Below, in pieces: positions 32,858-42,058 of a stretch of DNA of 42,090 nt (position 1 is its first letter; each line of letters begins with the position of its first letter). Below the pieces are notes generated by a model, which saw nothing but the letters and a program-made list of their open reading frames with translations, did no database searches and was not told the DNA's origin. The DNA is taken from the NCBI GenBank assembly GCA_015064135.1, contig SVSU01000005.1:1-42090 (forward strand), read 5' to 3'. A program made the translations under genes and the position numbers. The stretch comes from Oscillospiraceae bacterium. GTDB taxonomy: Bacteria > Bacillota > Clostridia > Oscillospirales > CAG-272.

Positions 32858-34720
32858 ATGACAAAACACGATATTTTAAAACAATACTTCGGGCATGATG
32901 CCTTTCGTCCCGGTCAGGAGGAGCTGATAGACGGCATCCTCGGCGGACGGGATGTTCTCGGCATCATGCCCACAGGCGGCGGAAAGTCCATGTGCTATCA
33001 AATCCCGGCTATGCTGACAGAAGGGATTACGCTGGTGATCTCTCCCCTCATCTCGCTGATGAAGGATCAGGTTATGGCACTGAAAAATGTGGGCGTTGGT
33101 GCAGCCTATATAAACAGCACTTTGACCTTTGAACAACTGAAAACGGTATACAGACGCATTGGTGAAGGGGCATATAAGATCATTTATGCTGCCCCCGAGC
33201 GATTGACGGCCGACGGTTTTCTTTCCGTTATGCGAGGGGCAAAGATATCTCTCCTTGCGGTGGATGAGGCGCATTGCATTTCTCAGTGGGGGCAGGATTT
33301 TCGCCCGAGTTATCTGAAGATCACGGAGTTTCTTGCCCTTTTGCCATCCAGACCCGTGGTGGCGGCATATACCGCGACGGCGACGGAGAGTGTGCGGCAG
33401 GACATTGTGAGGATCCTCGGCTTGCGGGACCCTTATACCGTGGTGACAGGTTTTGATCGCCCGAATCTGAGCTTTTCCGTAGAGAAGCCGAAGAACAAAA
33501 CAGGCCGACTGCTCGATTTTATCAGGGCTCGGGGAGATAAAAGCGGCATCGTTTACTGCGCTACCCGTGGGGCTGTGGATAAGGTATACGAAAAGCTTAG
33601 GGAGGAAGGGATCCCTTCGGCAAGATATCACGCAGGCATGGAGGACAGCGAACGGGCGGCAGAACAGGACGATTTCGGTTACGATCGCAAAACGGTGATG
33701 GTTGCCACAAATGCTTTCGGAATGGGTATCGACAAGTCCAACATCGGCTGGGTGGTTCACTACAATATGCCGAAAAGCGTGGAGGCATACTATCAGGAGG
33801 CAGGACGTGCCGGGCGAGACGGGTCTCGGGCAGAATGTGTTCTGTTCTTTTCGCCGGGAGATGTGACCACGGCCCGTTTCCTCATTGAAAACGGAAGTGA
33901 GAACGAGGAACTGACTCCCGAGGAGAGGGCGATGGTGACGGCGGCGGATATGGCTCGTCTTGATGCCATGGTCGGCTACTGCAAAACCACAGATTGTCTG
34001 CGAGGATATATTCTCGATTATTTCGGTCAGCCCCATGAGGAAAAATGCGGAAACTGCAGCAACTGCACAGATGAATTTGCGGATGTGGATATTACAACAG
34101 AAGCGCAGATGATCCTTTCCTGTGTAAAACGTGTGCGGAATCATCTGGGGTACTTTGTGGGTGTGTCTCTCATTGTCGGTGTGCTCCGCGGTGCAAATAC
34201 GGGGCGGATACGGGAGCTTGGGCTGAATGAGGTGAGTACATACGGACTCATGAGCACAACAAAGGCGGATGGGGTCAGGGATATCATTGATTTTCTTATC
34301 CGCGAAGGCTATCTCGGCATCAATGAGGAGTATCAAACCTTGATTCACGGACCGAGAGCAGCTGAAGTGCTGTTTCACGGGGCTTTTGTGACTATGCCCG
34401 TGCGTATCGTTTCTTATGAAGAACCCGGAGAAAAGACGAAAAAGAAGGAAAAAGTGCCGCAGGCTTTCACCTCAGATGTGCCTGAAGAGCTTATGAAACG
34501 TCTGAAAACAGAACGTCGCCGTTTTGCGGAGGAGGAAGGCGTTCCGTTGTATGTAATCTTCTCCAATGCTGCCCTTGAAGATATGGCGAGAAGGAGACCT
34601 CGCACCAAAGCGGAGTTTCTTGATGTCAGCGGTGTGGGTAGTGTGAAGGCGGAAAAATACGGCAAAGCATTTCTTCAAGCCATTTCAGAGTGGGAAGAAA
34701 AAAGCGCAGAGCCCCTGTGA
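32858..34720 (+). CDS. recQ: ATP-dependent DNA helicase RecQ
   Basis: 3'-5' helicase for recombination and fork repair. Walker A TGGGKSMCYQIP (39-50), DEAHCISQWGQDFRPSY, motif V/VI FGMGIDKSNIGWVVHYNMPK and QEAGRAGRDG. Zinc-binding cysteines CKTTDC and CGNCSNC, a winged-helix RQC region and a C-terminal HRDC domain (about 530-610) complete the RecQ architecture. Total 620 residues. The ATG at 32858 begins the conserved TKHDILKQYFGH; the open frame upstream crosses the direct repeat and is not family-like. The ribosome binding site (ATGGAA) is weak. Confidence 0.94.
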   Translation: MTKHDILKQYFGHDAFRPGQEELIDGILGGRDVLGIMPTGGGKSMCYQIPAMLTEGITLVISPLISLMKDQVMALKNVGVGAAYINSTLTFEQLKTVYRRIGEGAYKIIYAAPERLTADGFLSVMRGAKISLLAVDEAHCISQWGQDFRPSYLKITEFLALLPSRPVVAAYTATATESVRQDIVRILGLRDPYTVVTGFDRPNLSFSVEKPKNKTGRLLDFIRARGDKSGIVYCATRGAVDKVYEKLREEGIPSARYHAGMEDSERAAEQDDFGYDRKTVMVATNAFGMGIDKSNIGWVVHYNMPKSVEAYYQEAGRAGRDGSRAECVLFFSPGDVTTARFLIENGSENEELTPEERAMVTAADMARLDAMVGYCKTTDCLRGYILDYFGQPHEEKCGNCSNCTDEFADVDITTEAQMILSCVKRVRNHLGYFVGVSLIVGVLRGANTGRIRELGLNEVSTYGLMSTTKADGVRDIIDFLIREGYLGINEEYQTLIHGPRAAEVLFHGAFVTMPVRIVSYEEPGEKTKKKEKVPQAFTSDVPEELMKRLKTERRRFAEEEGVPLYVIFSNAALEDMARRRPRTKAEFLDVSGVGSVKAEKYGKAFLQAISEWEEKSAEPL

Positions 34721-34723
34721 GAC

Positions 34724-34790
34724 AGCATTTTTCACTCCCGAGAGTTTTCAAAACGGAACTTTTCGGGAGTGAAATGCTTTTTTTCTTTTT
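34724..34790 (+). terminator. Strong terminator after recQ
   Basis: AGCATTTTTCACTCCCGA (34724-34741) pairs with TCGGGAGTGAAATGCT (34763-34778) around a loop of about 20 nt, followed by long T-runs. It separates the housekeeping block from the polysaccharide locus. Between it and the next promoter (34791-34909) I see only AT-rich DNA. Confidence 0.9.
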
Positions 34791-34909
34791 TTTGATTGTT
34801 TTTCCGGCCTTTCGGATTTGCCGACGGTGTTGAGATTTTTTCCAAACAAAAATCCTGTTTTTTGTTTAATATTATATAGTTAAAATACAGTTAAAAAACG
34901 CAAAAGACC

Positions 34910-34938
34910 TTGAATTTGATATGTATTTGTGATATAAT
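34910..34938 (+). promoter_or_regulatory. Promoter of the polysaccharide operon
   Basis: TTGAAT (34910-34915), 17-nt spacer, TATAAT (34933-34938). The predicted start, near 34945, leaves a leader of about 115 nt that can fold (AATGCG/CGCATT plus TTCCA/TGGAA). Confidence 0.75.
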
Positions 34939-34943
34939 AAAAA

Positions 34944-35015
34944 ATGAATAAAAAAATGCGGTTCTTTTGTGTTTTTTCCATATTTGGAATCAACATCGCA
35001 TTGTTTTATGAATAA
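34944..35015 (+). CDS. Possible 23-residue leader peptide
   Basis: ATG at 34944 opens a 23-codon frame (MNKKMRFFCVFSIFGINIAL then FYE) ending TAA at 35013-35015. It has a basic start and a hydrophobic core, like a tiny membrane peptide. It begins within a base or two of the predicted transcription start and so would be leaderless or untranslated. It lies inside the foldable operon leader. This may be chance. Confidence 0.2.
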   Translation: MNKKMRFFCVFSIFGINIALFYE

Positions 35016-35058
35016 CAAAAACATATCGCTGAATTGTTTTGGGAAAATAGGTAGGAAC

Positions 35059-36273
35059 ATGAGTGATAAAATGAACATTTCGTTCTCCCCCCCGGATGTG
35101 GGAGAACAGGAAATAAAAGAAGTTTCCGAAGCCCTTTGTTCGGGATGGATCACAACAGGCCCCAGAACCAAAAAACTGGAGACAAAGATTGCCGAATATG
35201 TGGGCACGGAAAAATGTGTTTGTCTGAATTCACAGACTGCTTGCGCGGAAATGGCTCTTCGTGTTCTTGGGATTGGCCCGGGAGATGAGGTGATTACCTC
35301 TGCGTATACCTATACAGCGTCTGCTTCCGTTATCGATCATGTGGGCGCGAAGATCGTGCTTGTGGACACACAAAAGAACAGCACGGAAATGGATTATGAT
35401 GCCGTGGAAGCGGCAATCACGGAAAGAACAAAGGCGATCATTCCCGTCGATCTTGCCGGTGTTCCCTGCGATTATGATCGGCTGTTTGATATTGTACAAC
35501 GCAAAAAATATCTTTTTAAACCGAACGGAAAAATTCAGGAAGCCCTTGGAAGAGCTGCGGTGATGGCGGATTCTGCCCACTCCCTCGGCGCTGTTTACAA
35601 CGGCCGGATGGTCGGAAGCGTTGCGGATTTTTCTGCGTTTTCTTTCCATGCCGTGAAGAATTTTACCACAGCAGAGGGGGGCGCTCTCACATGGCGCACC
35701 ATTCCCGGTATTGCCGACGCGGATATTTACAAGCAGCTTCAGCTTTACAGTCTCCACGGTCAGAACAAAGATGCTCTGGCAAAAACACAGCTGGGGGCAT
35801 GGGAATATGACATTGTGGGCACATGGTATAAGTGCAACATGACCGATATCGCGGCGGCGATGGGGCTGGCGCAGTTTGAACGGTATCCTGCCATGCTCGC
35901 CAGACGCAAAGAACTTATCGCACGGTATGACGAAGCCCTGAAGCCGCTTTCCGTGGCAGTGCTTCCTCATTACACGGACCGCTATTGTTCATCGGGACAT
36001 CTTTACATGACCCGTATTCCCGGCATCACCTCCGAGCAGCGAAACGAGATCATTGTGAAAATGGCGGGACGGGGAATATCCTGCAACGTCCATTACAAAC
36101 CGCTGCCCATGCATACCGCGTACAGAAATCTTGGTTTTGACATCAAGGATTATCCCAATGCTTACGAGTTTTTTGCAGTTGAGATCACCCTTCCTCTGCA
36201 TACGAAACTGACCGATGAAGAATCAGACTATATTATTCGGAATTATACGGAAATTCTGAAGGATTACATATAA
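35059..36273 (+). CDS. DegT/DnrJ/EryC1/StrS-family sugar aminotransferase
   Basis: PLP-dependent enzyme that converts a keto-sugar nucleotide to an amino-sugar nucleotide. Over 404 residues it has SGWITTGPRTKKLE (PLP/substrate pocket), SAYTYTASA, DSAHSLGA, and the Schiff-base lysine in SFHAVKNFTTAEGG. CNMTDIAAAMGLAQ is the usual dimer-interface block. I chose the ATG at 35059 (AGGTAGGA upstream) over the further open frame to 34969. It heads the operon; the enzyme making its keto-sugar substrate is not in this window. Confidence 0.9.
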   Translation: MSDKMNISFSPPDVGEQEIKEVSEALCSGWITTGPRTKKLETKIAEYVGTEKCVCLNSQTACAEMALRVLGIGPGDEVITSAYTYTASASVIDHVGAKIVLVDTQKNSTEMDYDAVEAAITERTKAIIPVDLAGVPCDYDRLFDIVQRKKYLFKPNGKIQEALGRAAVMADSAHSLGAVYNGRMVGSVADFSAFSFHAVKNFTTAEGGALTWRTIPGIADADIYKQLQLYSLHGQNKDALAKTQLGAWEYDIVGTWYKCNMTDIAAAMGLAQFERYPAMLARRKELIARYDEALKPLSVAVLPHYTDRYCSSGHLYMTRIPGITSEQRNEIIVKMAGRGISCNVHYKPLPMHTAYRNLGFDIKDYPNAYEFFAVEITLPLHTKLTDEESDYIIRNYTEILKDYI

Positions 36274-36286
36274 GGAGCAGACGGAG

Positions 36287-36928
36287 ATGTACGAGAAGTT
36301 TGTGAAGCGTATGTTTGATATCATCCTTTCGCTTGTCGCCATGCCCTTTGTTTTGCTTGCTATCGCGGTTTTTGCACCGTTCATATTCCTCACGGACAGA
36401 GGTCCCGTGTTCTATAACGCGCCCCGTGTGGGAAAGGACGGCAAGGTTTTTAAAATGTTCAAGCTGCGCAGCATGAAGGTAAATGCACCCGACATACGAA
36501 ATGCGGACGGATCTACATACAATTCGGCGAATGACCCCAGAGTGACGAAAATCGGCAAGCTGATGCGGAAAACCAGCGTGGATGAGCTGCCGCAGATGCT
36601 CAATGTGTTCCTCGGCCACATGAGCCTCATCGGACCGAGACCCGCAACACCCAAGATACTCGAGGACATCACCCCCTTGAAGGAAGCGCGTTTCAAGGTG
36701 CGCCCCGGAGTAACAGGCTACACACAGATGATGTACCGCAACAGTGCACAGGGAGATGCGCGCTACGAGGCGGACAAATACTATGTTGACAATATCAGCT
36801 TTGCGCTGGATGTGAAGATACTTTTCATGACAGTGCTGAAGGTGCTGAAGAGAGAGAATATCTACAATGACGGGTCGGCAAAGAAAGAAGAAAAGGTACC
36901 CGAAAACATAGGAGGCAGACAGGCATGA
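36287..36928 (+). CDS. Initiating sugar-phosphate transferase (PglC/WcaJ-type)
   Basis: Transfers a sugar phosphate from a nucleotide sugar to undecaprenyl phosphate, the first membrane step of glycan assembly. The 213-residue protein starts with one re-entrant hydrophobic helix (FDIILSLVAMPFVLLAIAVF). The catalytic domain has FKLRSMKV, TSVDELPQMLNV, LIGPRPATPK and RPGVTGYTQM. It is the short monotopic class without the extra four-helix domain. An acidic/basic tail follows. AGGAG precedes the ATG, and the stop overlaps the next start by 4 nt. Confidence 0.93.
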   Translation: MYEKFVKRMFDIILSLVAMPFVLLAIAVFAPFIFLTDRGPVFYNAPRVGKDGKVFKMFKLRSMKVNAPDIRNADGSTYNSANDPRVTKIGKLMRKTSVDELPQMLNVFLGHMSLIGPRPATPKILEDITPLKEARFKVRPGVTGYTQMMYRNSAQGDARYEADKYYVDNISFALDVKILFMTVLKVLKRENIYNDGSAKKEEKVPENIGGRQA

Positions 36929-38187
36929 GACACGACGGAAAGACACTGCTTATCTTAGGTGCAACGGCTTATTCCATCAACGTAATCAAAACCGCGAAGG
37001 AAATGGGCATCAGAACGGTTGTCACAGACCCCGTAAAGGGTGCAAAGGCGAAGAAGTATGCGGATGTAAGCTACGATGTTGACACAACGGATATTGAAAC
37101 ACTCTACAAGATCGCCCTTGACGAAAAGGTTGACGGCGTGTTCACGGGCTATTCGGACGTGAATCTGTTTTCCGCGCGCGCACTTTGCGACAAGCTGGGC
37201 TATCCCTTCTACGGAACGGCAGAGCAGATAAAGAAAACCACGGACAAGCTGCTCTTCAAGGAAATGTGCCGCCGATACAATGTGGGCACCGTTCCCCAGT
37301 ATGAGGAAAAGGACCTCGCGACCGTGCCCTATCCCATTATCATCAAGCCTGCGGACAGTTACGGAAGCAAGGGTATTTCTGTTTGCTATTCATTTGAAGA
37401 AACACCTTCTGCTGTGGAAAAGGCGAGGAAGTATTCCAAAACCGAGCAGATCATTATCGAAAAATACATGGGCGGATACGACGTGGTCAACATTGACTAT
37501 GTGATGCAGGACGGAAAGATCCTCCTCAGCGCATTCGGCGACCGCTATGTGAACACTGAACAGAAGGGACTCTCGCCTCTGACAGCGGCAGGAGTTTATC
37601 CTTCACGGTATCTTGACAAATACCTTGCCGTTGCGGATGCAAATGTGAAGAAGATGTTCTATGAAGAGGGTATGCACAACGGTACCGTGTTCATTCAGTC
37701 CTTCTTCGACGGCGAGCAGTTCTATTTCTTTGAAATGGGCTACCGTACAGGAGGCGGACAGGGCTCTATTCCCCTGAAGGCGATCTGCGGACTTGACTAT
37801 GTTGAATATCTCATTAACTTTGCGCTGACGGGCAAAATGTCCGAGCACGATCTGTCGAAGATTGCAAATCCGTCTTACGACAAGTGCTCCTGCGCTATCG
37901 TTGTGATTCTGAAGGCAGGTGTTATCGGCAAGATCGAGGGACTTGATGAGATCGCGGCACTTCCCGAAAATATCAATATTACTCAGTTTTACGATGAGGG
38001 CGAGGAAGTAAAGCCTACCGTGATCGGCAATCTGGGGCAGAGTCTGTGCAGAATGCATTTTGTGGCGGATAATTTCGCGGAACTGAAAAAAGCGGTCCAG
38101 AGTGCTAACAGAATACTGAAGGTTACATCAACCGAAGGTGAAAATATGATCGTGGCAGGCGGCTTCGACGGCGAGGCCCTCTGCTGA
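36925..38187 (+). CDS. ATP-grasp enzyme in glycan locus
   Basis: The 420-residue protein begins with a Rossmann-like preATP-grasp domain (LLILGATAYSINVIKTAKEM). The ATP-grasp core follows, with TDKLLFKEMC, PIIIKPADSYGSKGISVCYS and the acidic metal-binding ENxxG-like region near FFEMGYRTGGGQG. It should join a carboxylate to an amine using ATP. In this setting it may attach an amino acid to an amino sugar or act on another small molecule. Substrate cannot be read from the sequence. It overlaps the sugar transferase by 4 nt, so it is part of the operon. Confidence 0.85.
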   Translation: MRHDGKTLLILGATAYSINVIKTAKEMGIRTVVTDPVKGAKAKKYADVSYDVDTTDIETLYKIALDEKVDGVFTGYSDVNLFSARALCDKLGYPFYGTAEQIKKTTDKLLFKEMCRRYNVGTVPQYEEKDLATVPYPIIIKPADSYGSKGISVCYSFEETPSAVEKARKYSKTEQIIIEKYMGGYDVVNIDYVMQDGKILLSAFGDRYVNTEQKGLSPLTAAGVYPSRYLDKYLAVADANVKKMFYEEGMHNGTVFIQSFFDGEQFYFFEMGYRTGGGQGSIPLKAICGLDYVEYLINFALTGKMSEHDLSKIANPSYDKCSCAIVVILKAGVIGKIEGLDEIAALPENINITQFYDEGEEVKPTVIGNLGQSLCRMHFVADNFAELKKAVQSANRILKVTSTEGENMIVAGGFDGEALC

Positions 38188-38322
38188 CCAATTTGCATAA
38201 AGGGGGGAAATCCGATGTTCCCGAGTCGGGCTGCGGTTTGACTGTGGGTGTGAGAAAGGAGACTCCCCTATGCTGCGTTAATCGGGGTGTAGTCGGAATG
38301 TGTGGTGAAAGGGTGAGAAAAC

Positions 38323-39555
38323 ATGAAAATCGCTGAGATCAATATGGTTGCAAACGGAAGTACGGGACATATCATGCTCAATATTGCGAAAAAAGCAAGG
38401 GAAAAGGGCCATGAGGTGCTGACTTTCTCCACCCATGTTTTCAACAAGCGGTACAAGCGCCTTCCTGCGGCACCCGAGGGGCATATCTACTATGGCTCCC
38501 GATTTGAAAATGCCATACACTATTCCGCCGCACAGTTTACCGCACTGAACGGATGCTATTCGGCGTTGGGTACGGCGCAGATCATTCGCACGTTGAAAAA
38601 ATTCAAGCCCGATGTTATCCATCTGCACAATCTGCACTCCTTCTGTTTCCATTTTCCGTCCTTTCTGCGGTATGTGAAGAAGGCTGGCATCCCCGTGGTC
38701 TGGACTCTCCACGATTGCTGGACATTCACGGGACACTGCCCGTATTTCACCCTTGAGAATTGCGATAAATGGAAAACGGGATGCCATCACTGCCCTCAGA
38801 TAAGCGTTTCGCCGAGAGTCAGGGTGGACAGAACAGACCGTATTTACGAAATGAAGAAAAAGTGGTTCACGGGAATCCCAAACCTTACCCTTGTTACCCC
38901 GTCCGAGTGGCTCCGCGATCTTGTGGGTGAGTCATATCTCGGGGATGTTCCCGTGAAGGTTATAAACAACGGAATCGATTTGTCGGTATTCAAGCCCACG
39001 GAGAGCGATTTCAGAAAAAAGCATAACCTTGAGGGAAAAACAGTCCTTCTCGGCGTGTCCTTCAGTTGGGGGAAGCGCAAGGGGCTTGATGTTTTCACGG
39101 AGTTGGCGAAGAGGCTGGACGACAGCTTCCGCATCGTTCTTGTGGGGACCAATGCCGCCATTGAAGCGGAGCTTCCCGAGGGGATCATATCCATTCGCAA
39201 GACCAACAACCAGACAGAGCTTGCCGAAATATACACGGCGGCAGATATTCTCGTGAACCCCACACGGGAGGAGAATTATCCCACGGTCAATATGGAGGCC
39301 ATCGCCTGCGGAACCCCTGTTGTCACCTTCCGTACGGGAGGAAGCCCCGAGATCCCCGATGAGACCACGGGCTCGGTGGTGGAATGCGACGACATTGACG
39401 GGCTGGAACGAGAGATAAAGAGGATCGCCGCCGAGAAACCCTATTCGACGGAGGCTTGTCTCAGACGGGCGGAGTCCTTTGACATGGATGAGAAGTATGA
39501 GGAGTATGTGAGTTTGTATGAAGATTGTACATATCGCGCCGATCTCTCCCTATAA
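38323..39555 (+). CDS. Family 4-type glycosyltransferase (1)
   Basis: Retaining GT-B enzyme. The 410 residues include the N-terminal acceptor domain (KIAEINMVANGSTGHIMLNI, VIHLHNLHS, VVWTLHDCWTFTGHCPYF) and a nucleotide-binding half with EENYPTVNMEAIACGTPVVTF (the E-x7-E region). A cysteine/histidine cluster (NCDKWKTGCHHCPQ) after residue 145 may bind metal or stabilise a loop; it is common in this subgroup. AAGGGTG precedes the ATG. The 135-nt gap before it has no recognisable gene. It overlaps the next gene by 38 nt. Confidence 0.92.
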   Translation: MKIAEINMVANGSTGHIMLNIAKKAREKGHEVLTFSTHVFNKRYKRLPAAPEGHIYYGSRFENAIHYSAAQFTALNGCYSALGTAQIIRTLKKFKPDVIHLHNLHSFCFHFPSFLRYVKKAGIPVVWTLHDCWTFTGHCPYFTLENCDKWKTGCHHCPQISVSPRVRVDRTDRIYEMKKKWFTGIPNLTLVTPSEWLRDLVGESYLGDVPVKVINNGIDLSVFKPTESDFRKKHNLEGKTVLLGVSFSWGKRKGLDVFTELAKRLDDSFRIVLVGTNAAIEAELPEGIISIRKTNNQTELAEIYTAADILVNPTREENYPTVNMEAIACGTPVVTFRTGGSPEIPDETTGSVVECDDIDGLEREIKRIAAEKPYSTEACLRRAESFDMDEKYEEYVSLYEDCTYRADLSL

Positions 39556-40678
39556 CGATTATTGGGGATATCAGGACAACCTGCTCCCGAAATACCATAA
39601 AAAGCTGGGGCATGATGTAACGGTTATCATTACCAACCAGATGCACCGGGACGGAAGGATCGTGACAACGGACTGTGGTGATTATGTGCTGAATGATGGT
39701 GTCCGCGTGATCCGAATGGCGGTGAAGAAGTATAAGCACCGTGTGCTTACCACCATGAATTCACGGTTTCATGTGATGCCGTACCTCAACGAGATAAAAC
39801 CCGATTTTGTGTTCTATCACGGACTTGTGGGCACCACCATATACGAGGTGATGGAGTACAAAAAGAAGGTCAACCCCGACTGTGTGATCGTACAGGACAG
39901 CCACCTTGACTATTACAACTCCCTGTATAACGGCTCGGTGCGGCAGAAGCTGATACGATCGTTTTACCGCATGGTCAACCGCCGATCCATTCCCTATGTC
40001 AGCCGTGTTTACGGTGTGACCCCGTGGAGGCGGCAGTATGCGGAGGATTATTTCGGTATTCCCTCAGATAAGACCGACGTGCTCATTATGGGGGCGGATG
40101 ATGAGAAGATCGATTTTGCGGGCCGCGACGCCATCCGACGGAAGATTCGGGAGGAAAACGGTGTCGGCGAGGACGATTTTCTCATTGTGACAGGGGGAAA
40201 GATCGACAAGACTAAGCATATCGATGATCTTATGCGTGCCTGCGGTGGCATGGACAGGGTAAAGCTCCTTGTTTTCGGAAATGTTTCGGATGACATGAAG
40301 GAGGCTTTTGAGAAGCTTCTTTCAGACCACCCGAATCTGATCCACATCGGTTGGCTGGATGCTGACCGGGTGTATGACTACTTCCTTTCCGCGGAGCTCG
40401 TTTGCTTCCCCGGTACCCATTCGGTTATGTGGGAGCAGGCGTGTGCGTGCAAGGTACCCTGCCTGTTTGCGAGATGGGACGGCATGGAGCACGTTGACAA
40501 CGGCGGAAACAGCGGATTTATTGATGATCCGTCACCGGAGGGGCTGAGAGAAAAGATCAGCGAGCTTATTTTTGGGGAGAAATATATGGAAATGAAGGCG
40601 GCTGCACAGTCCGAGAAAACGGATATTTACCTGTACAGCAAAATCGCCGAAAAATCATTGGAATGTGTATATAAATGA
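39518..40678 (+). CDS. Family 4-like glycosyltransferase (2)
   Basis: The 386-residue protein has a GT-B layout: KIVHIAPISPYNDYWGYQDN at the start, PDFVFYHGLVG, GVTPWRRQYAED, and a second domain with VTGGKIDKTKHIDDLM, FGNVSDD and CFPGTHSVMWEQACACKVPC. The second Glu of the E-x7-E motif is not clear, so the exact family and mechanism are unsure. It starts 38 nt inside the preceding gene (ATG at 39518) and ends 4 nt into the flippase, so translation is tightly coupled. Confidence 0.85.
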   Translation: MKIVHIAPISPYNDYWGYQDNLLPKYHKKLGHDVTVIITNQMHRDGRIVTTDCGDYVLNDGVRVIRMAVKKYKHRVLTTMNSRFHVMPYLNEIKPDFVFYHGLVGTTIYEVMEYKKKVNPDCVIVQDSHLDYYNSLYNGSVRQKLIRSFYRMVNRRSIPYVSRVYGVTPWRRQYAEDYFGIPSDKTDVLIMGADDEKIDFAGRDAIRRKIREENGVGEDDFLIVTGGKIDKTKHIDDLMRACGGMDRVKLLVFGNVSDDMKEAFEKLLSDHPNLIHIGWLDADRVYDYFLSAELVCFPGTHSVMWEQACACKVPCLFARWDGMEHVDNGGNSGFIDDPSPEGLREKISELIFGEKYMEMKAAAQSEKTDIYLYSKIAEKSLECVYK

Positions 40679-41994
40679 AACTGGATTTTCTGAAGAAAAA
40701 AATACTTGGAAATAAAGAGGTCAAAAACGCGGGCTGGCTCATCGGCGGCAAGGTGGTGCAGATGCTGTTGTCCCTTGTGGTTGGTGCTCTTTCCGCCAGA
40801 TATCTTGGCCCGAGCAATTACGGACTTGTGGGATATGGAACAACCTTTGTCAGTTTTTTCTCTTCCTTCTGTACTTTGGGGCTCAATTCTGTCATAATAA
40901 AGGATTTTATTGACCATCCGGATGAAGAAGGAGAGGCCCTTGGTTCAAGTATTGCTCTGCGTATCATATCAAGCCTTGCTTCCTCCGTAATGATAATCGG
41001 AATCGTTTCCGTTCTCGACCGGGGAGAGCCGCTGACCATCGCTGTTGTGGCGTTGAGCAGTGCTTCGCTTGTGTTCCATGCGTTCAATTCTATTAACTAT
41101 TGGTTCCAGAAACAGTATAAATCCAAAATTACGGCCATTGCCACGTTTATTGCCTACGCGGCAACATCTGCGTATAAGATCATTCTTCTGATTCTGGGAA
41201 TGGATGTAAAGTGGTTTGCCTTTGCCAATTCCGTGGACTATATTGTACTCAGTGTTTTTCTCCTTCTGGCGTATAAGAAGCATAACGGACCTGCGATGTC
41301 CTTTTCATGGGAGAAAGGAAAAAGCCTTCTCGGGAGGAGTTATCACTACATTCTGTCGGGGATGATGGTTGCCATTTACGGTCATACCGACAAGTTTATG
41401 CTAAAGCAGATGCTGGATGAAGCGGCAGTCGGTTATTATACTGTCGGGATGGTTATCTGCAATATGTGGGTGTTTGTGCTTATTGCTATCATTGACTCCA
41501 TCCACCCTACCATCATGACCCTGCATAAAACCGATAAGGCGGCATACGAAAGAAAAAACCGACAGCTGTTTGCCATTGTGTTCTATGCGTCGGTTTTCGT
41601 CTCCCTGATGATCTGCTTGTTTGGAGATCTTGCCATATATATCCTTTACGGCGAGGCGTATAAACCTGCGGCTGCACCTTTGAAGATCATCACATGGTAT
41701 ACGGCGTTCTCCTATTTGGGTGCGGCAAGAAATGCATGGATCGTCTGCGAGAACAAACAGAAATATCTGAAGTATATGTACGGCGGTGCGGCCTTTTCCA
41801 ATGTTTTGTTTAATGTGCTGTTCATTCCGTGGCTCGGAGCATCGGGTGCAGCCCTTGCATCCTTGCTGACACAGGTTTTGTCAAGCATTGTGCTGCCCTA
41901 CTGCATCAAGGATCTGCGGCCCAGCGCAAAACTGATGCTTGAGGCGATTTTCCTGAAGGATCTTTGGAGCAAATCGGGAAAAAAGACGAGGTGA
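40675..41994 (+). CDS. Oligosaccharide flippase (Wzx-like, MOP superfamily)
   Basis: Multi-pass membrane protein (439 residues, about 12-14 helices) that flips lipid-linked repeat units across the membrane. The typical N-terminus is present: NAGWLIGGKVVQMLLSLVVG, then ALSARYLGPSNYGLVGYGTT. Its operon context, with an initiating transferase and two glycosyltransferases, supports this. It overlaps the preceding gene by 4 nt (ATGA). The 64 nt after it hold no feature beyond a ribosome binding site for the next gene. Confidence 0.92.
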   Translation: MKLDFLKKKILGNKEVKNAGWLIGGKVVQMLLSLVVGALSARYLGPSNYGLVGYGTTFVSFFSSFCTLGLNSVIIKDFIDHPDEEGEALGSSIALRIISSLASSVMIIGIVSVLDRGEPLTIAVVALSSASLVFHAFNSINYWFQKQYKSKITAIATFIAYAATSAYKIILLILGMDVKWFAFANSVDYIVLSVFLLLAYKKHNGPAMSFSWEKGKSLLGRSYHYILSGMMVAIYGHTDKFMLKQMLDEAAVGYYTVGMVICNMWVFVLIAIIDSIHPTIMTLHKTDKAAYERKNRQLFAIVFYASVFVSLMICLFGDLAIYILYGEAYKPAAAPLKIITWYTAFSYLGAARNAWIVCENKQKYLKYMYGGAAFSNVLFNVLFIPWLGASGAALASLLTQVLSSIVLPYCIKDLRPSAKLMLEAIFLKDLWSKSGKKTR

Positions 41995-42058
41995 GTTTGA
42001 TTTACCCGTTAAACATTTTGAATGAAAAAAGTTGTAAATAAATGAAAGGAAAGCGGAT

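Noticed and set aside
32876-34378. Long open frame (500 codons) on the minus strand opposite recQ
   Set aside because: Antisense shadow of a complete recQ gene, with no start signal or domain.
38188-38322. Tiny frames with good ribosome binding sites before the first glycosyltransferase (for example ATG at 38270)
   Set aside because: They encode 3-8 residues only and have no conservation evidence; probably chance.
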